Assembly (NCBI GenBank): GCA_964569055.1
Contig: CAZMSZ010000028.1
Location: forward strand, 1-34,815
DNA length: 34,815 nt
Source: JAWLGW01 sp964569055
GTDB taxonomy: Bacteria > Planctomycetota > J058
Direction of reading: 5' to 3'
Part shown: piece by piece, positions 1 to 8,266 of the stretch
Position numbering within the stretch: the first letter of the stretch is position 1
Layout of the letters: each line of letters begins with the position of its first letter
Notes under the pieces: generated by a model
The model's input: only the letters and a program-made list of their open reading frames with translations
What the model was told of the DNA's origin: nothing
The model's database searches: none
Position numbers and translations under genes: made by a program

Positions 1-89
1 GGACCTGGATCTTCGCGGTCGAGGTCCACGACAGCGCGGGCACCCCGCGCGGCGGCGGCGGGGTGTACCAGATCACCGTGCAGCAGTAG
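1..89 (+). CDS. C-terminal end of an unidentified protein (partial)
   Basis: Frame 3 is open from the window edge to a TAG at 87-89 and gives 28 residues that include WIFAVEVHDSAG and end YQITVQQ. Alternating hydrophobic and polar residues around a Gly-rich turn look like the last strands of a beta-sandwich domain, but too little is present to name a family. It converges on the minus-strand gene that ends at 168, and a very GC-rich palindromic spacer separates the two. The start and most of the protein lie outside the window. Confidence 0.55.
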   Translation, partial: TWIFAVEVHDSAGTPRGGGGVYQITVQQ

Positions 90-107
90 CGGTCACGCCT
101 CCCGAGC

Positions 108-148
108 CGGTCGGCCGCGCGCCGGCCGGCCGCGCGCGCGCCGGCCGG
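108..148. terminator. GC-palindrome spacer, possible bidirectional terminator
   Basis: The spacer between two convergent genes is built from self-complementary GC blocks. CCGGCCGG occurs at 122-129 and again at 141-148 around an alternating CG tract. It can fold into very stable hairpins and sits where a shared terminator is expected. There is no T-tract on either side, so intrinsic termination is only a possibility. Confidence 0.35.
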
Positions 149-167
149 TTCGGAACAGCGGCGAAAC

Positions 168-617
168 CTAGTGAGCCGGAGAGTGCCCAGCCGCGAGGCA
201 GAGGCGCCTCGCCTCCTCGAAGCACTCCTGCGCGCGGCCCGACTCTCCAGTTGCCAGGTAGTGATCACCCGCGTCGTACAACTGGACGCACGTCGGTCGC
301 GTCCAGCGCCAGGTGATCGCGGCAGCGACCAGGAAGCTCGCGGCCAGGTAGGCGGCCGTCGCCCGCGTGGTCGCGACCTTGCTCGCCTTGCTCCCTGACG
401 TCACGACCCCGGCGACGACGCTCCCCGCGAGCAACAGGACGTCGAGCACCAGGGCGAACACGAGCGCCCTCGCCCCTGGCGTCCACCACCAGTCGAAGAC
501 CGGCGCGCACAACAGGGTCAGGGCACAGGCCGCGACCGGAGTCAGCGCGGCCCCGAGCGCGAGGAGCAGGGACGAAGAGCGGGGCACCACCGTCGCGCTC
601 TTCGGCCGTTCGTCCAT
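168..617 (-). CDS. Three-helix membrane protein with TPR-like C-terminal tail
   Basis: The protein has 149 residues and no recognised family. Three hydrophobic segments (about residues 16-39, 49-72 and 87-103) predict inner-membrane insertion. The last 40 residues read as one helical hairpin (YDAGDHYLATGESGRAQECF) matching the pattern of a tetratricopeptide repeat, so this end may bind a partner. The ATG at 615-617 is preceded by an AGG-rich ribosome-binding site. It is the first of five minus-strand genes here, but a 36-bp gap and an unrelated neighbour give no functional link. A transport or signalling role cannot be inferred. Confidence 0.6.
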   Translation of the reverse strand: MDERPKSATVVPRSSSLLLALGAALTPVAACALTLLCAPVFDWWWTPGARALVFALVLDVLLLAGSVVAGVVTSGSKASKVATTRATAAYLAASFLVAAAITWRWTRPTCVQLYDAGDHYLATGESGRAQECFEEARRLCLAAGHSPAH

Positions 618-653
618 CCTGCCTGAAGGTCCGAGGCGAGCCGCCGCTCGCGA

Positions 654-1040
654 TCAGCGCGCCGGCCCGGACGCGCGGCGATCGCCGAACCCGCACCCCG
701 GCTGCGGCCCGTCGGGGTTGATCCCGCGGTAGATCCGGCACACGTAGGGGCGGCGGTCGTAGATCGCGCAGCCGAAGCGGCCGGGCTCGGTCTCGATCAG
801 GTGCTTGCAGGGCTTGGGGAGCTTGACGCCCCAGAACCTGCGCCCGTCGGGCATGTCGGCGGTGAACGTCTCGACCTCGTGGTACTCGACCCACTTCTTG
901 GTGTCGCGCTCCTTGAACAGCGCGAGGTCGCCCTGCCACAGGTAGACCGAGCGGCAGGAGTTGCCGCAGCGGAGGCAGCGGTTCTCCTGCTCGGGCGTGA
1001 GCGCGAGGTCGGCCGCGAACTCGGAGGGCGCGAGGTCCAC
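654..1040 (-). CDS. YkgJ-type cysteine-cluster protein
   Basis: The protein has 128 residues and a Cys pattern typical of the YkgJ / zinc- or iron-chelating cluster family: CLRCGNSCR near the N-terminus, then a Lys-Pro-Cys-Lys segment, FGCAIYDRRPYVCRIY and a late PGCGFG. Family members bind a metal or Fe-S cluster; the substrate is unknown. The assigned GTG at 1038-1040 is the furthest standard start close to the domain. The same frame stays open upstream into the end of the neighbouring gene and would add an Asp/Glu-rich stretch only from a non-standard codon. The upstream TPR/hydrolase-fold gene lies 77 bp away on the same strand, so co-transcription is likely. Confidence 0.8.
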   Translation of the reverse strand: MDLAPSEFAADLALTPEQENRCLRCGNSCRSVYLWQGDLALFKERDTKKWVEYHEVETFTADMPDGRRFWGVKLPKPCKHLIETEPGRFGCAIYDRRPYVCRIYRGINPDGPQPGCGFGDRRASGPAR

Positions 1041-1117
1041 CCGCTCGGGCGGGTCGGGCGCCTCGAACGCGTCGGGGAGGTCCTCCTCCTCGAGGTCGTC
1101 GTCGGGCCCGGCGGCGC

Positions 1118-2158
1118 TCAGAACTCGCGGACCTGCCCGGCGCCAGGGAGCGAGAGCGCCTCGCCCCGCAGCCAGTTCAGGCCGCGCAGCAGGAGCGCCC
1201 CGTCGTGGGTGAGCTGCGGCTCGGCGGGGTAGCGCTCGAGGACCACCGGGCTGTCCGCCGCCGCGAACGCGTCGCGCGCCGCCATGGCGCTCGCCTCCTG
1301 GGCCTCGCTGCGCGCGTGGACCACCAGGTAGGCGCGCAGGCCGGACAGCTCGACGTCGGACGTGCCCTGGTCGAGGGCGCCCCCAGCCGCGAGCACGCCC
1401 GCGAACAGCTCGGGGTGGTGCGCCGCCACGCCGACCGCGAAGGCGCCCCCGCCGTCGTGGTCACCCGCGAGGTAGACCTGCCCCGGGTCGACGTCGGCCA
1501 GGTGGGTGCGCGTGGCGTGCAGCACCAGGAACTCGGCGCGCGAGTCCCAGTAGTAGTAGCCGCGCTCGCCCGGATACTCGACCCCGCGCACGACCACGAT
1601 CCGCCAGCCGGGCAGCGCCTGGCGCAGGGCGTCGAACGCGTCGGCGGCCCGGGCCCGCTGGCCGTGCATGTAGACCAGCGCGGGCCCGGCCGCGTCCTCG
1701 GGGACGTGGACCAGCGGCTCGGGCGAGGTCCGCAGGATCTGGGCCTCGAACTCCGAGATCGCCTTGCGGAGCTCGGGGGTGCGGCGGATCGCGTCGAGGT
1801 CGGGGTCGCGCTGCATGTGGGCCACGTCGAGGAAGCCGCGCTCGAACGAGGCGCGCAGCTGCGCGACCGCCCTGGGCGCGTCACCGCGCAGCGCGTGGAC
1901 GCAGGCCAGGTTGTAGTAGGAGACCGCGCGCTCGGGGAACAGGGCGACGCAGCGCTCGAACGCCTGCTGCGCCGCGTCGAGCTCGCGCGCGGTGATCGCC
2001 CGCAGGCCATCGGCGAACCGGCTGGCGTGCTCCTGCTCCTTCTCGAGCTCCGTCATGGGCCGCGCGCGCCGCTGCTGCGCGGACACGAGCGCCGGCGCCA
2101 GCGCCGCGAGGGCGCAGGCGAGCGCGAGGATCCGAGGGGAAGGACGACGAGCGGTCAC
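1118..2158 (-). CDS. Secreted TPR plus alpha/beta-hydrolase-fold protein lacking the serine nucleophile
   Basis: The protein has 346 residues. Residues 1-28 form a Sec signal peptide with a likely cut after VSA-QQ. Residues about 45-145 contain TPR-like helices (ALFPERAVSYYNLACVHAL). From about 150 the sequence follows the esterase / carboxylesterase-like hydrolase fold: VYMHGQ for the oxyanion strand, a nucleophile-elbow strand VYLAGDHDGGGAF (228-240) and a late LTHDGALLLRGLNWL around the usual catalytic His. The elbow should read G-x-S-x-G but is G-D-H-D-G, with His234 where Ser is expected. It may therefore be a non-catalytic binding protein or a divergent enzyme. The location is presumably periplasmic. 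Confidence 0.7.
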   Translation of the reverse strand: MTARRPSPRILALACALAALAPALVSAQQRRARPMTELEKEQEHASRFADGLRAITARELDAAQQAFERCVALFPERAVSYYNLACVHALRGDAPRAVAQLRASFERGFLDVAHMQRDPDLDAIRRTPELRKAISEFEAQILRTSPEPLVHVPEDAAGPALVYMHGQRARAADAFDALRQALPGWRIVVVRGVEYPGERGYYYWDSRAEFLVLHATRTHLADVDPGQVYLAGDHDGGGAFAVGVAAHHPELFAGVLAAGGALDQGTSDVELSGLRAYLVVHARSEAQEASAMAARDAFAAADSPVVLERYPAEPQLTHDGALLLRGLNWLRGEALSLPGAGQVREF

Positions 2159-2275
2159 GGGCTGCTCCTCTCGGGGGGGGCGCCCGCGTGGACGAGGGCC
2201 ACACGAACGCCAGCCGGCCGGGGCGAGACCCGGCCGGCTGCGGACTAGCAGGCGAGCGCGCGGAGGCGCTCCGAA

Positions 2276-2470
2276 CTAGATCTTGACCGGGACCTCGCCC
2301 TCGGCGGTGAGGTAGTAGGCCTCGGTGCAGGTGCGGTCGAACCGGCGCAGGTTGTCCTCGCGGCACGAGCCGCTGCAAAACCCGCGGACCGTGCAGTACA
2401 CCCGGCCCCGGTTGCGCTCGATCTCCTGCTTCCGCAGCTTCTCGCGCTTCTTCCGCTTCTTCTTGCTCAC
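2276..2470 (-). CDS. Small basic four-cysteine protein, unknown function
   Basis: The protein has 64 residues. The first 23 are almost all Lys, Arg, Glu and Gln (MSKKKRKKREKLRKQ), as in nucleic-acid-binding tails. The rest carries four cysteines at 26, 32, 36 and 48 (YCTVRGFCSGSC, then RTC), a possible small metal site or disulfide knot. The GTG start at 2468-2470 has a clear AGGAG about 7 nt upstream, which supports real translation. It stands between the SDR gene and the hydrolase-fold gene on the same strand, with spacers of about 110 bp on each side. No family was recognised. An RNA- or ribosome-associated role is a guess from charge alone. Confidence 0.65.
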   Translation of the reverse strand: MSKKKRKKREKLRKQEIERNRGRVYCTVRGFCSGSCREDNLRRFDRTCTEAYYLTAEGEVPVKI

Positions 2471-2579
2471 TCGAATCTCCTGGCAGGCACGCCTCCCGGC
2501 GCGCGTCGGGGCGCAATGTTATCCACGCCGCGCGGGAAGTCCACCTCCAAGGTCCGTCGGGGCGCCCCCAGGACGAGGC

Positions 2580-3608
2580 TCAGATCCGCCCCAAGGCCCG
2601 CTGGACGCCGCGCACCAGCGAGCCGAACGTCCCCTTCTCGGTCGGGAGCGGGCCGCGGCTCCTGAGCCAGGCGACCGCGTCGCGGAGGGTCGCCTCGGGG
2701 GGGCGCGGGCGGAACCCGAGCTCCTGCTTGGCCTTGCGCGCGTCGACATACCAGTAGTGGCCGGCCATGGCGTAGGCCACCGACTCGTCGCCCTCGAAGC
2801 CGCCCACGTCCTCGAGCGCCTCGATCGCCCGGGCGGCCGCGTCGTTGACCGCGCGCGCCGCGCGCAGCGCCGGCGCGGGCACCCCGCTCACCTTGGAGAG
2901 CAGCACGAAGAACGCCTCGATCGTCATGTTCGGGCCGCCGAGCAGGTAGCGCTCGCCCGGGCGGCCGCGCTCGGCCGCCGCGGCGGTCGCGAGCGCCGCG
3001 TCGCGCACGTCGACGAACGACAGGCCGCCCGGCGGGACGGCCGGGACCTCGCGGCGCAAGAAGCGCAGGATCGGCTGCGACGAGGAGAGGTGCTCGTCCT
3101 CGGGCCCCAGCAGCAGGCTCGGGCTCACGACCACCACCGGCAGCTCAGCCTCGAGGGCCACCTTCTCGGCGTAGATCTTGGAGAGGTAGTAGGGCCAGCG
3201 GCGCACCGTCTCGAGCGCGTAGGGCGCGTCCTCGCGCGCCACCTGGTCGGGGTCGCGCGACACGGCGATCGTGCCCGAGGTCGAGAGGTGCACCACGCGC
3301 TCGACGCCGGCGGCCTGCGCCGCGCGCAGCGCGTTGCGCGTCCCCTCCACGTGCAGCTCGAACAGCCCGGTCGGCTCGCCCTTGTGGCTGACCCGTCCGG
3401 CGAGGTGGAACGCCACCTGCACGCCCGAGAGCGCCGGTTCGAGCGTGGCGGGCGCGAGCACGTCGCCGGGCACGACCTCGGCGCCCTCGCGCTCGAGCGA
3501 GAGCGCCTCGCTGCGCGCCAGCACGCGCACCGAGTGCCCGTCGGCGACGAGCTGGCGCACGAGGTGGCGGCCGAGGAACCCGGTCCCGCCGGTGACGAGG
3601 CACTGCAT
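2580..3608 (-). CDS. NAD(P)-dependent epimerase/dehydratase, extended SDR
   Basis: The protein has 342 residues, the normal length for extended short-chain dehydrogenases. The Rossmann nucleotide loop GGTGFLG is at residues 7-13, an Asp follows the third strand (GDV at 48-50), the HLST segment is at 107-110, and the catalytic YxxxK is Y140-x3-K144 (YYLSK). The RFLRR and SFVDVRD segments fit the HpnA / dihydroflavonol-4-reductase-like branch, which acts on sugar-nucleotide or isoprenoid-linked substrates. The substrate cannot be told from sequence. The gene is divergent from the HAD gene at 3756 across 147 bp that must hold both promoters. Confidence 0.88.
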   Translation of the reverse strand: MQCLVTGGTGFLGRHLVRQLVADGHSVRVLARSEALSLEREGAEVVPGDVLAPATLEPALSGVQVAFHLAGRVSHKGEPTGLFELHVEGTRNALRAAQAAGVERVVHLSTSGTIAVSRDPDQVAREDAPYALETVRRWPYYLSKIYAEKVALEAELPVVVVSPSLLLGPEDEHLSSSQPILRFLRREVPAVPPGGLSFVDVRDAALATAAAAERGRPGERYLLGGPNMTIEAFFVLLSKVSGVPAPALRAARAVNDAAARAIEALEDVGGFEGDESVAYAMAGHYWYVDARKAKQELGFRPRPPEATLRDAVAWLRSRGPLPTEKGTFGSLVRGVQRALGRI

Positions 3609-3755
3609 GGCTGACCCTCTCGCGCGACGCGCGGCGGGCCCTTCCTACCACGCGCTCGCCGCGGGCGCGACCGCGGCGGGCTGCAAGGCTTGTGACCGAA
3701 GAAGGGGGGTGGTACAAGCGCGCCTCTCCTCGACCCGCCCTGCCCGAGGTGCGCC

Positions 3756-4688
3756 GTGCGCCCCGACCGCCCCCACGATTCGCCAACGCACGGCCGCGGC
3801 CCGCACCACACCGGCGCCCCGCCGCAGTCCCGCACGGCCGCGTTCTACGACCTCGACGGCACGCTGCTCCACGGCTCGGTGGTCGACCACTACGTCTACT
3901 TCGCCAAGACCGACCCCCACCTGCCCGAGCGGGTGCGCCGCCTGGCCGCGACCGTCCTCAAGGCGCCCTACTACAAGTGGGTCGACGGCCTGGACCGCCG
4001 CCGGTTCAACGAGGAGTTCTACCGCTCCTACGCCGGCCTCTCGGAGGACCGCCTCGCGATCCTGGGCGAGGCGCTGTTCGAGAAGGTGCTCAAGAAGAAG
4101 ATCTACACCGGCATGATGGAGCTGCTCGAGCAGGACCGCCGGGTCGGGCACCACCAGGTCCTGCTCACCGGCGCCCTCGACTTCGTGGCCCGCCCCGTGG
4201 CGCGCTACCTCGGGATCGGGCAGGTCGTGGCGAGCCGGCTGGAGTACGGCCCCAACGGCCTCGCCACCGGCGTGCTGCGCCCGCCGGTCCTCGCCGGCCC
4301 CGAGAAGGCGGTGTGGATCCGCGAGTTCGCGCAGGAGCACGGGTTCGACCTGCGCTGGAGCGTGGCCTACGCCGACGACGCGGCCGACCTGCCCATGCTC
4401 TCCATGGTGGGGCGCCCCGTGGCGGTCAACCCGGACGCGCGCCTGCTCGCCACGGCCCGCTCGCACGGCTGGCCCGTCCTGCACATCGAGGCGACCAAGA
4501 GCCGCACGCGCGAGCTGGCGCGCGAGGCGGTGGAGCTGACGCGCAACGGGATCCGCCGCGTGCGCGACGAGACCTGGACGCGCGCGCCGGCCGCCCTCGG
4601 GGCGCCGCTGGGCGCGCTCTCCAAGCTGCGGGGCCGCCTGCGCGAGGCCGCCTCGCTCGCCGGCCTGCCCGAGAAGGAGCCCTCGTGA
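3756..4688 (+). CDS. HAD-IB family phosphatase
   Basis: The protein has 310 residues. HAD motif I is FYDLDGTLL with nucleophile D32 and acid D34, motif II is LLTGA (T138), motif III is Lys in GPEKA (K184) and motif IV is ADDAADLPML (D207, D208, D211). The following VGRPVAVNPD matches the SerB-like HAD-IB subfamily, which hydrolyses phosphomonoesters with Mg2+. Motif IV usually reads GDSxxD; here Gly and Ser are replaced but the acidic residues remain. The GTG start leaves a 25-residue poorly conserved tail before the fold, so a later start is possible. The stop overlaps the next gene by 4 nt, and the products are probably made together. Confidence 0.85.
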   Translation: MRPDRPHDSPTHGRGPHHTGAPPQSRTAAFYDLDGTLLHGSVVDHYVYFAKTDPHLPERVRRLAATVLKAPYYKWVDGLDRRRFNEEFYRSYAGLSEDRLAILGEALFEKVLKKKIYTGMMELLEQDRRVGHHQVLLTGALDFVARPVARYLGIGQVVASRLEYGPNGLATGVLRPPVLAGPEKAVWIREFAQEHGFDLRWSVAYADDAADLPMLSMVGRPVAVNPDARLLATARSHGWPVLHIEATKSRTRELAREAVELTRNGIRRVRDETWTRAPAALGAPLGALSKLRGRLREAASLAGLPEKEPS

Positions 4689-6286
4689 GCGCGACCCTGA
4701 GCACCGGCCGCGAGCGGTGCGTCGTTACCCTGGACCGCGCCTCCGCCCCGCGGATCGTCCACTACGGCGAGGGCTTCTTGCGCGAGCGCTTCCCCGAGGG
4801 GACGCGGGTGATCTACCCGCCGCCGCCGCTCGACCCGCTGCCCAACGTCAAGCAGGCGGTCCGCCACGCGCTCGCGCACCCCGAGGGGTGCGAGCCCCTG
4901 TTCGCGCTGCTCAAGCCGGGCATGAAGGTGGTGATCGGGATCGACGACATCAGCCTCCCGCTGCCGCCCATGCGCACGCCCGACGTGCGGCAGGAGGTGC
5001 TCGAGGTCGTGGTCGACCAGCTCGCCGACTACGGGGTCGACGACATCACCATGATCGTGGCGCTCAGCCTGCACCGGCGCATGACCCCCGCCGAGATCCG
5101 CCGCATGGTCGGCCCCAGGATCTGGCGCGACTTCTGGCCCGAGCGGCTGTTCAACCACGACGCCGAGGACCCCGACGGGATGGTCAAGGTCGGCGAGACC
5201 CGCCACGGCGACCAGGTGGTGCTCAACCGCCTCGCGGTCGAGGCGGACCTCGTGATCTACGTCAACCTCAACCTCGTCCCCATGGACGGCGGGCACAAGA
5301 GCGTGGGCGTGGGCTTCTGCGGCTACGACACGCTCCGCTCGCACCACACGCCCGAGGCGATCTCGAAGTCGTGGTCGTTCATGGACCCCGACAAGAGCGA
5401 GCTCGCCCACCGGGTCAACCGGATCGGCAAGGTCGTCGCCGAGCACCTGAACATCTTCACGATCGAGACCACGCTCAACAACAAGATGTACGGGAAGCAG
5501 CTCGCGTTCCTCGCCAAGAACGAGGACGAGTGGACCGGCACCGACGAGCTGGCGTTCAAGAGCCTGAAGTGGACGCTCGACAGGATGCCCAACGCGGCCA
5601 AGCGCGCGTTCCTGCACCGCGTGCCCGCCGAGTACGGGGTGACCGGCGTGGTCGCGGGGCGGACCGAGGCGGTCCACAAGAAGACGCTCGAGGCCTGCTA
5701 CCGCCAGTACTCGGTGCCGGTGCAGGGGCAGTGCGACGTGCTCGTCACCGGGATCCCCTACCTCTGCCCCTACAACGTCAACTCGATCATGAACCCGCTG
5801 CTGGTGCACTGCACCGCGCTGGGCTACTTCTTCAACATGTATCGGGGCAAGCCGCTCCTGCGGAAGGGCGGCGTGATGATCATCGCCCACCCGCTCTACG
5901 ACGAGTTCCACCCCGACCACCACCCGAGCTACATCGAGTTCTTCCACCGCCTGCTGCCCGAGACGCGCGACTCGAAGGTGCTCGAGGCGAAGTACGAGCA
6001 GGCGTTCGCCAAGGACCCGGCCTACATCCAGATGTACCGCCACGGGAACGCGTACCACGGGGTGCACCCGTTCTACATGTGGTACTGGGGCGAGGCGGGC
6101 CGGCTCCACACGGGCAAGGTGATCTGCGTGGGGGCGACCAACCAGCGCGTGGCCGAGATCCTCGGCTGGGACACGGCGGCCACGATCGACGAGGCGATCG
6201 GCGAGGCGCGCGCGTTCCTGGCCGACCCCGACCCGGCGATCACGCTGCTCCACCACCCGCCGATCCTGATTCCGGACGTGTCGTGA
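4685..6286 (+). CDS. LarA / DUF2088-like nickel-pincer racemase-family protein
   Basis: The protein has 533 residues, longer than typical LarA (about 425). The N-terminal half matches the LarA/DUF2088 fold: a strand plus IGIDD, then LSLHRRMTPAEI (H130, like catalytic His108 of LarA), LFNHDAED, and DGGHKSVG (K205, like the Lys184 that anchors the Ni-pincer nucleotide), followed by H221 at the spacing of His200. The second catalytic His of LarA should lie ten residues before the Lys; here that position is not His, while a new His204 is next to the Lys. The reaction may therefore differ from lactate racemisation. The GTG start lies in a GTGA overlap with the phosphatase. In-frame sequence upstream of 4685 is only a shadow of that gene. 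No LarB, LarC or LarE is in view. Confidence 0.82.
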   Translation: MSATLSTGRERCVVTLDRASAPRIVHYGEGFLRERFPEGTRVIYPPPPLDPLPNVKQAVRHALAHPEGCEPLFALLKPGMKVVIGIDDISLPLPPMRTPDVRQEVLEVVVDQLADYGVDDITMIVALSLHRRMTPAEIRRMVGPRIWRDFWPERLFNHDAEDPDGMVKVGETRHGDQVVLNRLAVEADLVIYVNLNLVPMDGGHKSVGVGFCGYDTLRSHHTPEAISKSWSFMDPDKSELAHRVNRIGKVVAEHLNIFTIETTLNNKMYGKQLAFLAKNEDEWTGTDELAFKSLKWTLDRMPNAAKRAFLHRVPAEYGVTGVVAGRTEAVHKKTLEACYRQYSVPVQGQCDVLVTGIPYLCPYNVNSIMNPLLVHCTALGYFFNMYRGKPLLRKGGVMIIAHPLYDEFHPDHHPSYIEFFHRLLPETRDSKVLEAKYEQAFAKDPAYIQMYRHGNAYHGVHPFYMWYWGEAGRLHTGKVICVGATNQRVAEILGWDTAATIDEAIGEARAFLADPDPAITLLHHPPILIPDVS

Positions 6287-7386
6287 GCGACGAGGGCAGC
6301 TACGCCGCGGCCGGCGTCGACATGCACGGCGAGGAGGCCGCGCTGGCGGGGCTCCTCGGCTGGGTGCGCAAGACGTTCGCCCAGCGGCCGCAGGGGACGC
6401 CCGGCCACGTGGCGGTCGACGTGGGCTACTTCGCCTCGGTGCTCGAGCTGACCCCCGAGCTCGGCCTGGCGGTGGCCGCCGACGGGGTGGGGACCAAGCT
6501 GCTGGTGGCGCAGCTCACCGGCCGCTACGAGGGGGTCGGGATCGACCTCGTCGCCATGAACGTCAACGACCTGGTGTGCGTCGGCGCCGAGCCGATCGCG
6601 CTCTTGGACTACGTGGCGGTCGAGCGGCTCGACGGCCCCATGCTGACGGCGATCGGCAAGGGGCTGCACGACGGGGCGGCGCAGGCCGGGGTGGTGATCG
6701 CGGGCGGCGAGCTGGCGCAGATCGGCGCCATGCTGCGCGGCGCCACGCCGGGCAAGGCGTTCGACCTCGCCGCGGTCGCGCTCGGGGTCGTGCGCCCCGA
6801 TCGGGTCAACACCGGCGCGGCCGTGCGCCCGGGAGACGTGGCGGTGGGCTTCGCCTCGAGCGGGATCCACAGCAACGGGCTGTCGCTCGCGCGCCACGTG
6901 CTGCTCGAGCAGGCCAAGCTCCCGCTCGAGGCCCGGCTCCCCGGCGGCGCCGGCGAGACGGTGGCCGACGCGCTGCTCGAGCCGACCCGGATCTACGTGC
7001 GCCTCGCCCTCGACCTCCTGCGCGACCCGCAGGTGGAGGTGACCGCGCTGGCGCACATCACCGGCGACGGCTTCGGCAACATGGGCCGGATCAGCGCGCC
7101 CTGCGGCTACGTGCTCGACGCGCTCCCCGAGCCGCCCGCCGTGTTCCGCGCGATCCGCGACCTCGGGCAGGTCCCCGCGACCGAGCTCTACGCCGCCTAC
7201 AACATGGGCGTCGGCTTCACCGCCACCGTCCGCCCCGGGAGCGAGGCGCGCGCCCTCGAGCTCGCGCAGCAGCACGGGATCGAGGCCTGGGTGATCGGCC
7301 GCGCCACCGACTCGGCCGAGCGCCGCGTCGACCTCCCGGCCGTGGGCCTCACCATCGGCCCCGAGGGCTTCGCCGCTAGAACTTGA
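6283..7386 (+). CDS. AIR synthase (PurM)-like protein
   Basis: The protein has 367 residues against about 345 for PurM. Family landmarks appear in order: SYAAAGVDMHG, DGVGTKLLVA, GIDLVAMNVNDLVCVGAEPI, an AGGELAQ segment, FASSGIHSNGLSLAR, HITGDGFGNM and YNMGVGF. PurM converts formylglycinamidine ribotide to aminoimidazole ribotide with ATP in purine synthesis. The usual GGETAEMPG reads GGELAQIGA here, a change in the ATP-binding half, so a paralog with another carbonyl or amide substrate is possible. It starts at a GTG inside the stop of the LarA-like gene (GTGA) and ends 11 nt inside the convergent gene at 7376. Confidence 0.85.
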   Translation: MSDEGSYAAAGVDMHGEEAALAGLLGWVRKTFAQRPQGTPGHVAVDVGYFASVLELTPELGLAVAADGVGTKLLVAQLTGRYEGVGIDLVAMNVNDLVCVGAEPIALLDYVAVERLDGPMLTAIGKGLHDGAAQAGVVIAGGELAQIGAMLRGATPGKAFDLAAVALGVVRPDRVNTGAAVRPGDVAVGFASSGIHSNGLSLARHVLLEQAKLPLEARLPGGAGETVADALLEPTRIYVRLALDLLRDPQVEVTALAHITGDGFGNMGRISAPCGYVLDALPEPPAVFRAIRDLGQVPATELYAAYNMGVGFTATVRPGSEARALELAQQHGIEAWVIGRATDSAERRVDLPAVGLTIGPEGFAART

Positions 7387-8179
7387 GCCCGAGCGACAGC
7401 CCCAGCTCGGAGTCGCCGCTCTCGGGCGCGGCGCCGTTGCCGTTGGCGGCGGCCTCCGCGTCGCCGAACGCGCCGTAGATCGCGCCGCGCACGCGCAGCA
7501 CCACGACGCTCGAGTCGCTCTGCTCGCCGTTCACGATCGCGAGGTCGAACTGCGCCGAGACGTCGCGGAACGGGTTGAGGTCGAGCAGGTCGGCCTGCCC
7601 CTCCCACCACTGGAGCACGTCCGCCCGCGCCGAGGCGGTCCCGACGCTGAGGGTGAAGTCGCCGAGCAGGCGCCGCTCGCCCAGGCCGAGGGCGAGCGTG
7701 CGCCCGCGGCCGGAGGTGTCGAGCGACTCGAGCCCGTCGTACAGCTCGCCCGAGTCGTCCACGCTGTAGGCGCCGACGCCCAGGAACAGGCGCTGCTGCA
7801 CGCGCGCGACCGTGGCCGCCAGGCCGCCCTCCTCACCCGAGAAGGTGAGCGCGGGGAGCAGCGCGCTCGACTCGAGCCAGGCGTTGCCGGGCGCCAGGGA
7901 GAGGGTCGCCGGCATGACAGCGAGCGGCTCGAGCGCGCTCGGCGACTCGTCGGAGGCGGGCTCGTCTCCGCGGGCGCGGGTCGTCACGGGCGCCAGGCTG
8001 GCGAGGGACATCAAGCCGATCGGATCCAGCGACGCCGCCTGGCGGCTGAAGCGCCGCGCGATCGGCGTGGGGTCGAGCTGGAGCCGCGCGGGCTCGAGCG
8101 CCAGGGCCGGGGCGGTCACGAACGCGGTCAGCGCGGCGAGCGCGCAAACGACCGTGAGCTGAGCTCCCCTTCCCCGCAT
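7376..8179 (-). CDS. Secreted outer-membrane-type protein, unknown function
   Basis: The protein has 267 residues. It begins MRGRGAQ, then a hydrophobic stretch to about residue 24 ending PALALEP, a good Sec signal. The mature part alternates hydrophobic and polar residues in short strands (RLFLGVGAY, TLALGLGE, FTLSVGTA) and ends LGLSLGLKF, a terminal-Phe signature seen in outer-membrane barrels. The frame continues upstream into the divergent gene, but the ATG at 8177-8179 is chosen because the signal peptide follows it. No family was recognised. Its 3' end overlaps the purM-like gene by 11 nt in convergent orientation. Confidence 0.65.
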   Translation of the reverse strand: MRGRGAQLTVVCALAALTAFVTAPALALEPARLQLDPTPIARRFSRQAASLDPIGLMSLASLAPVTTRARGDEPASDESPSALEPLAVMPATLSLAPGNAWLESSALLPALTFSGEEGGLAATVARVQQRLFLGVGAYSVDDSGELYDGLESLDTSGRGRTLALGLGERRLLGDFTLSVGTASARADVLQWWEGQADLLDLNPFRDVSAQFDLAIVNGEQSDSSVVVLRVRGAIYGAFGDAEAAANGNGAAPESGDSELGLSLGLKF

Positions 8180-8266
8180 GAGGAGACACCATAGCGCGGT
8201 CCGCGGGCGCTGTGTAGTCGGGGACCACCGGTCGGCATATCCTGCGTGACCCCGAGGGAGGGACTC

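Noticed and set aside
3692..4684. N-terminal extension of the LarA-like gene
   Set aside because: This part is a shadow of the HAD gene in another frame; the GTG at 4685 with a 4-nt overlap is the natural start.
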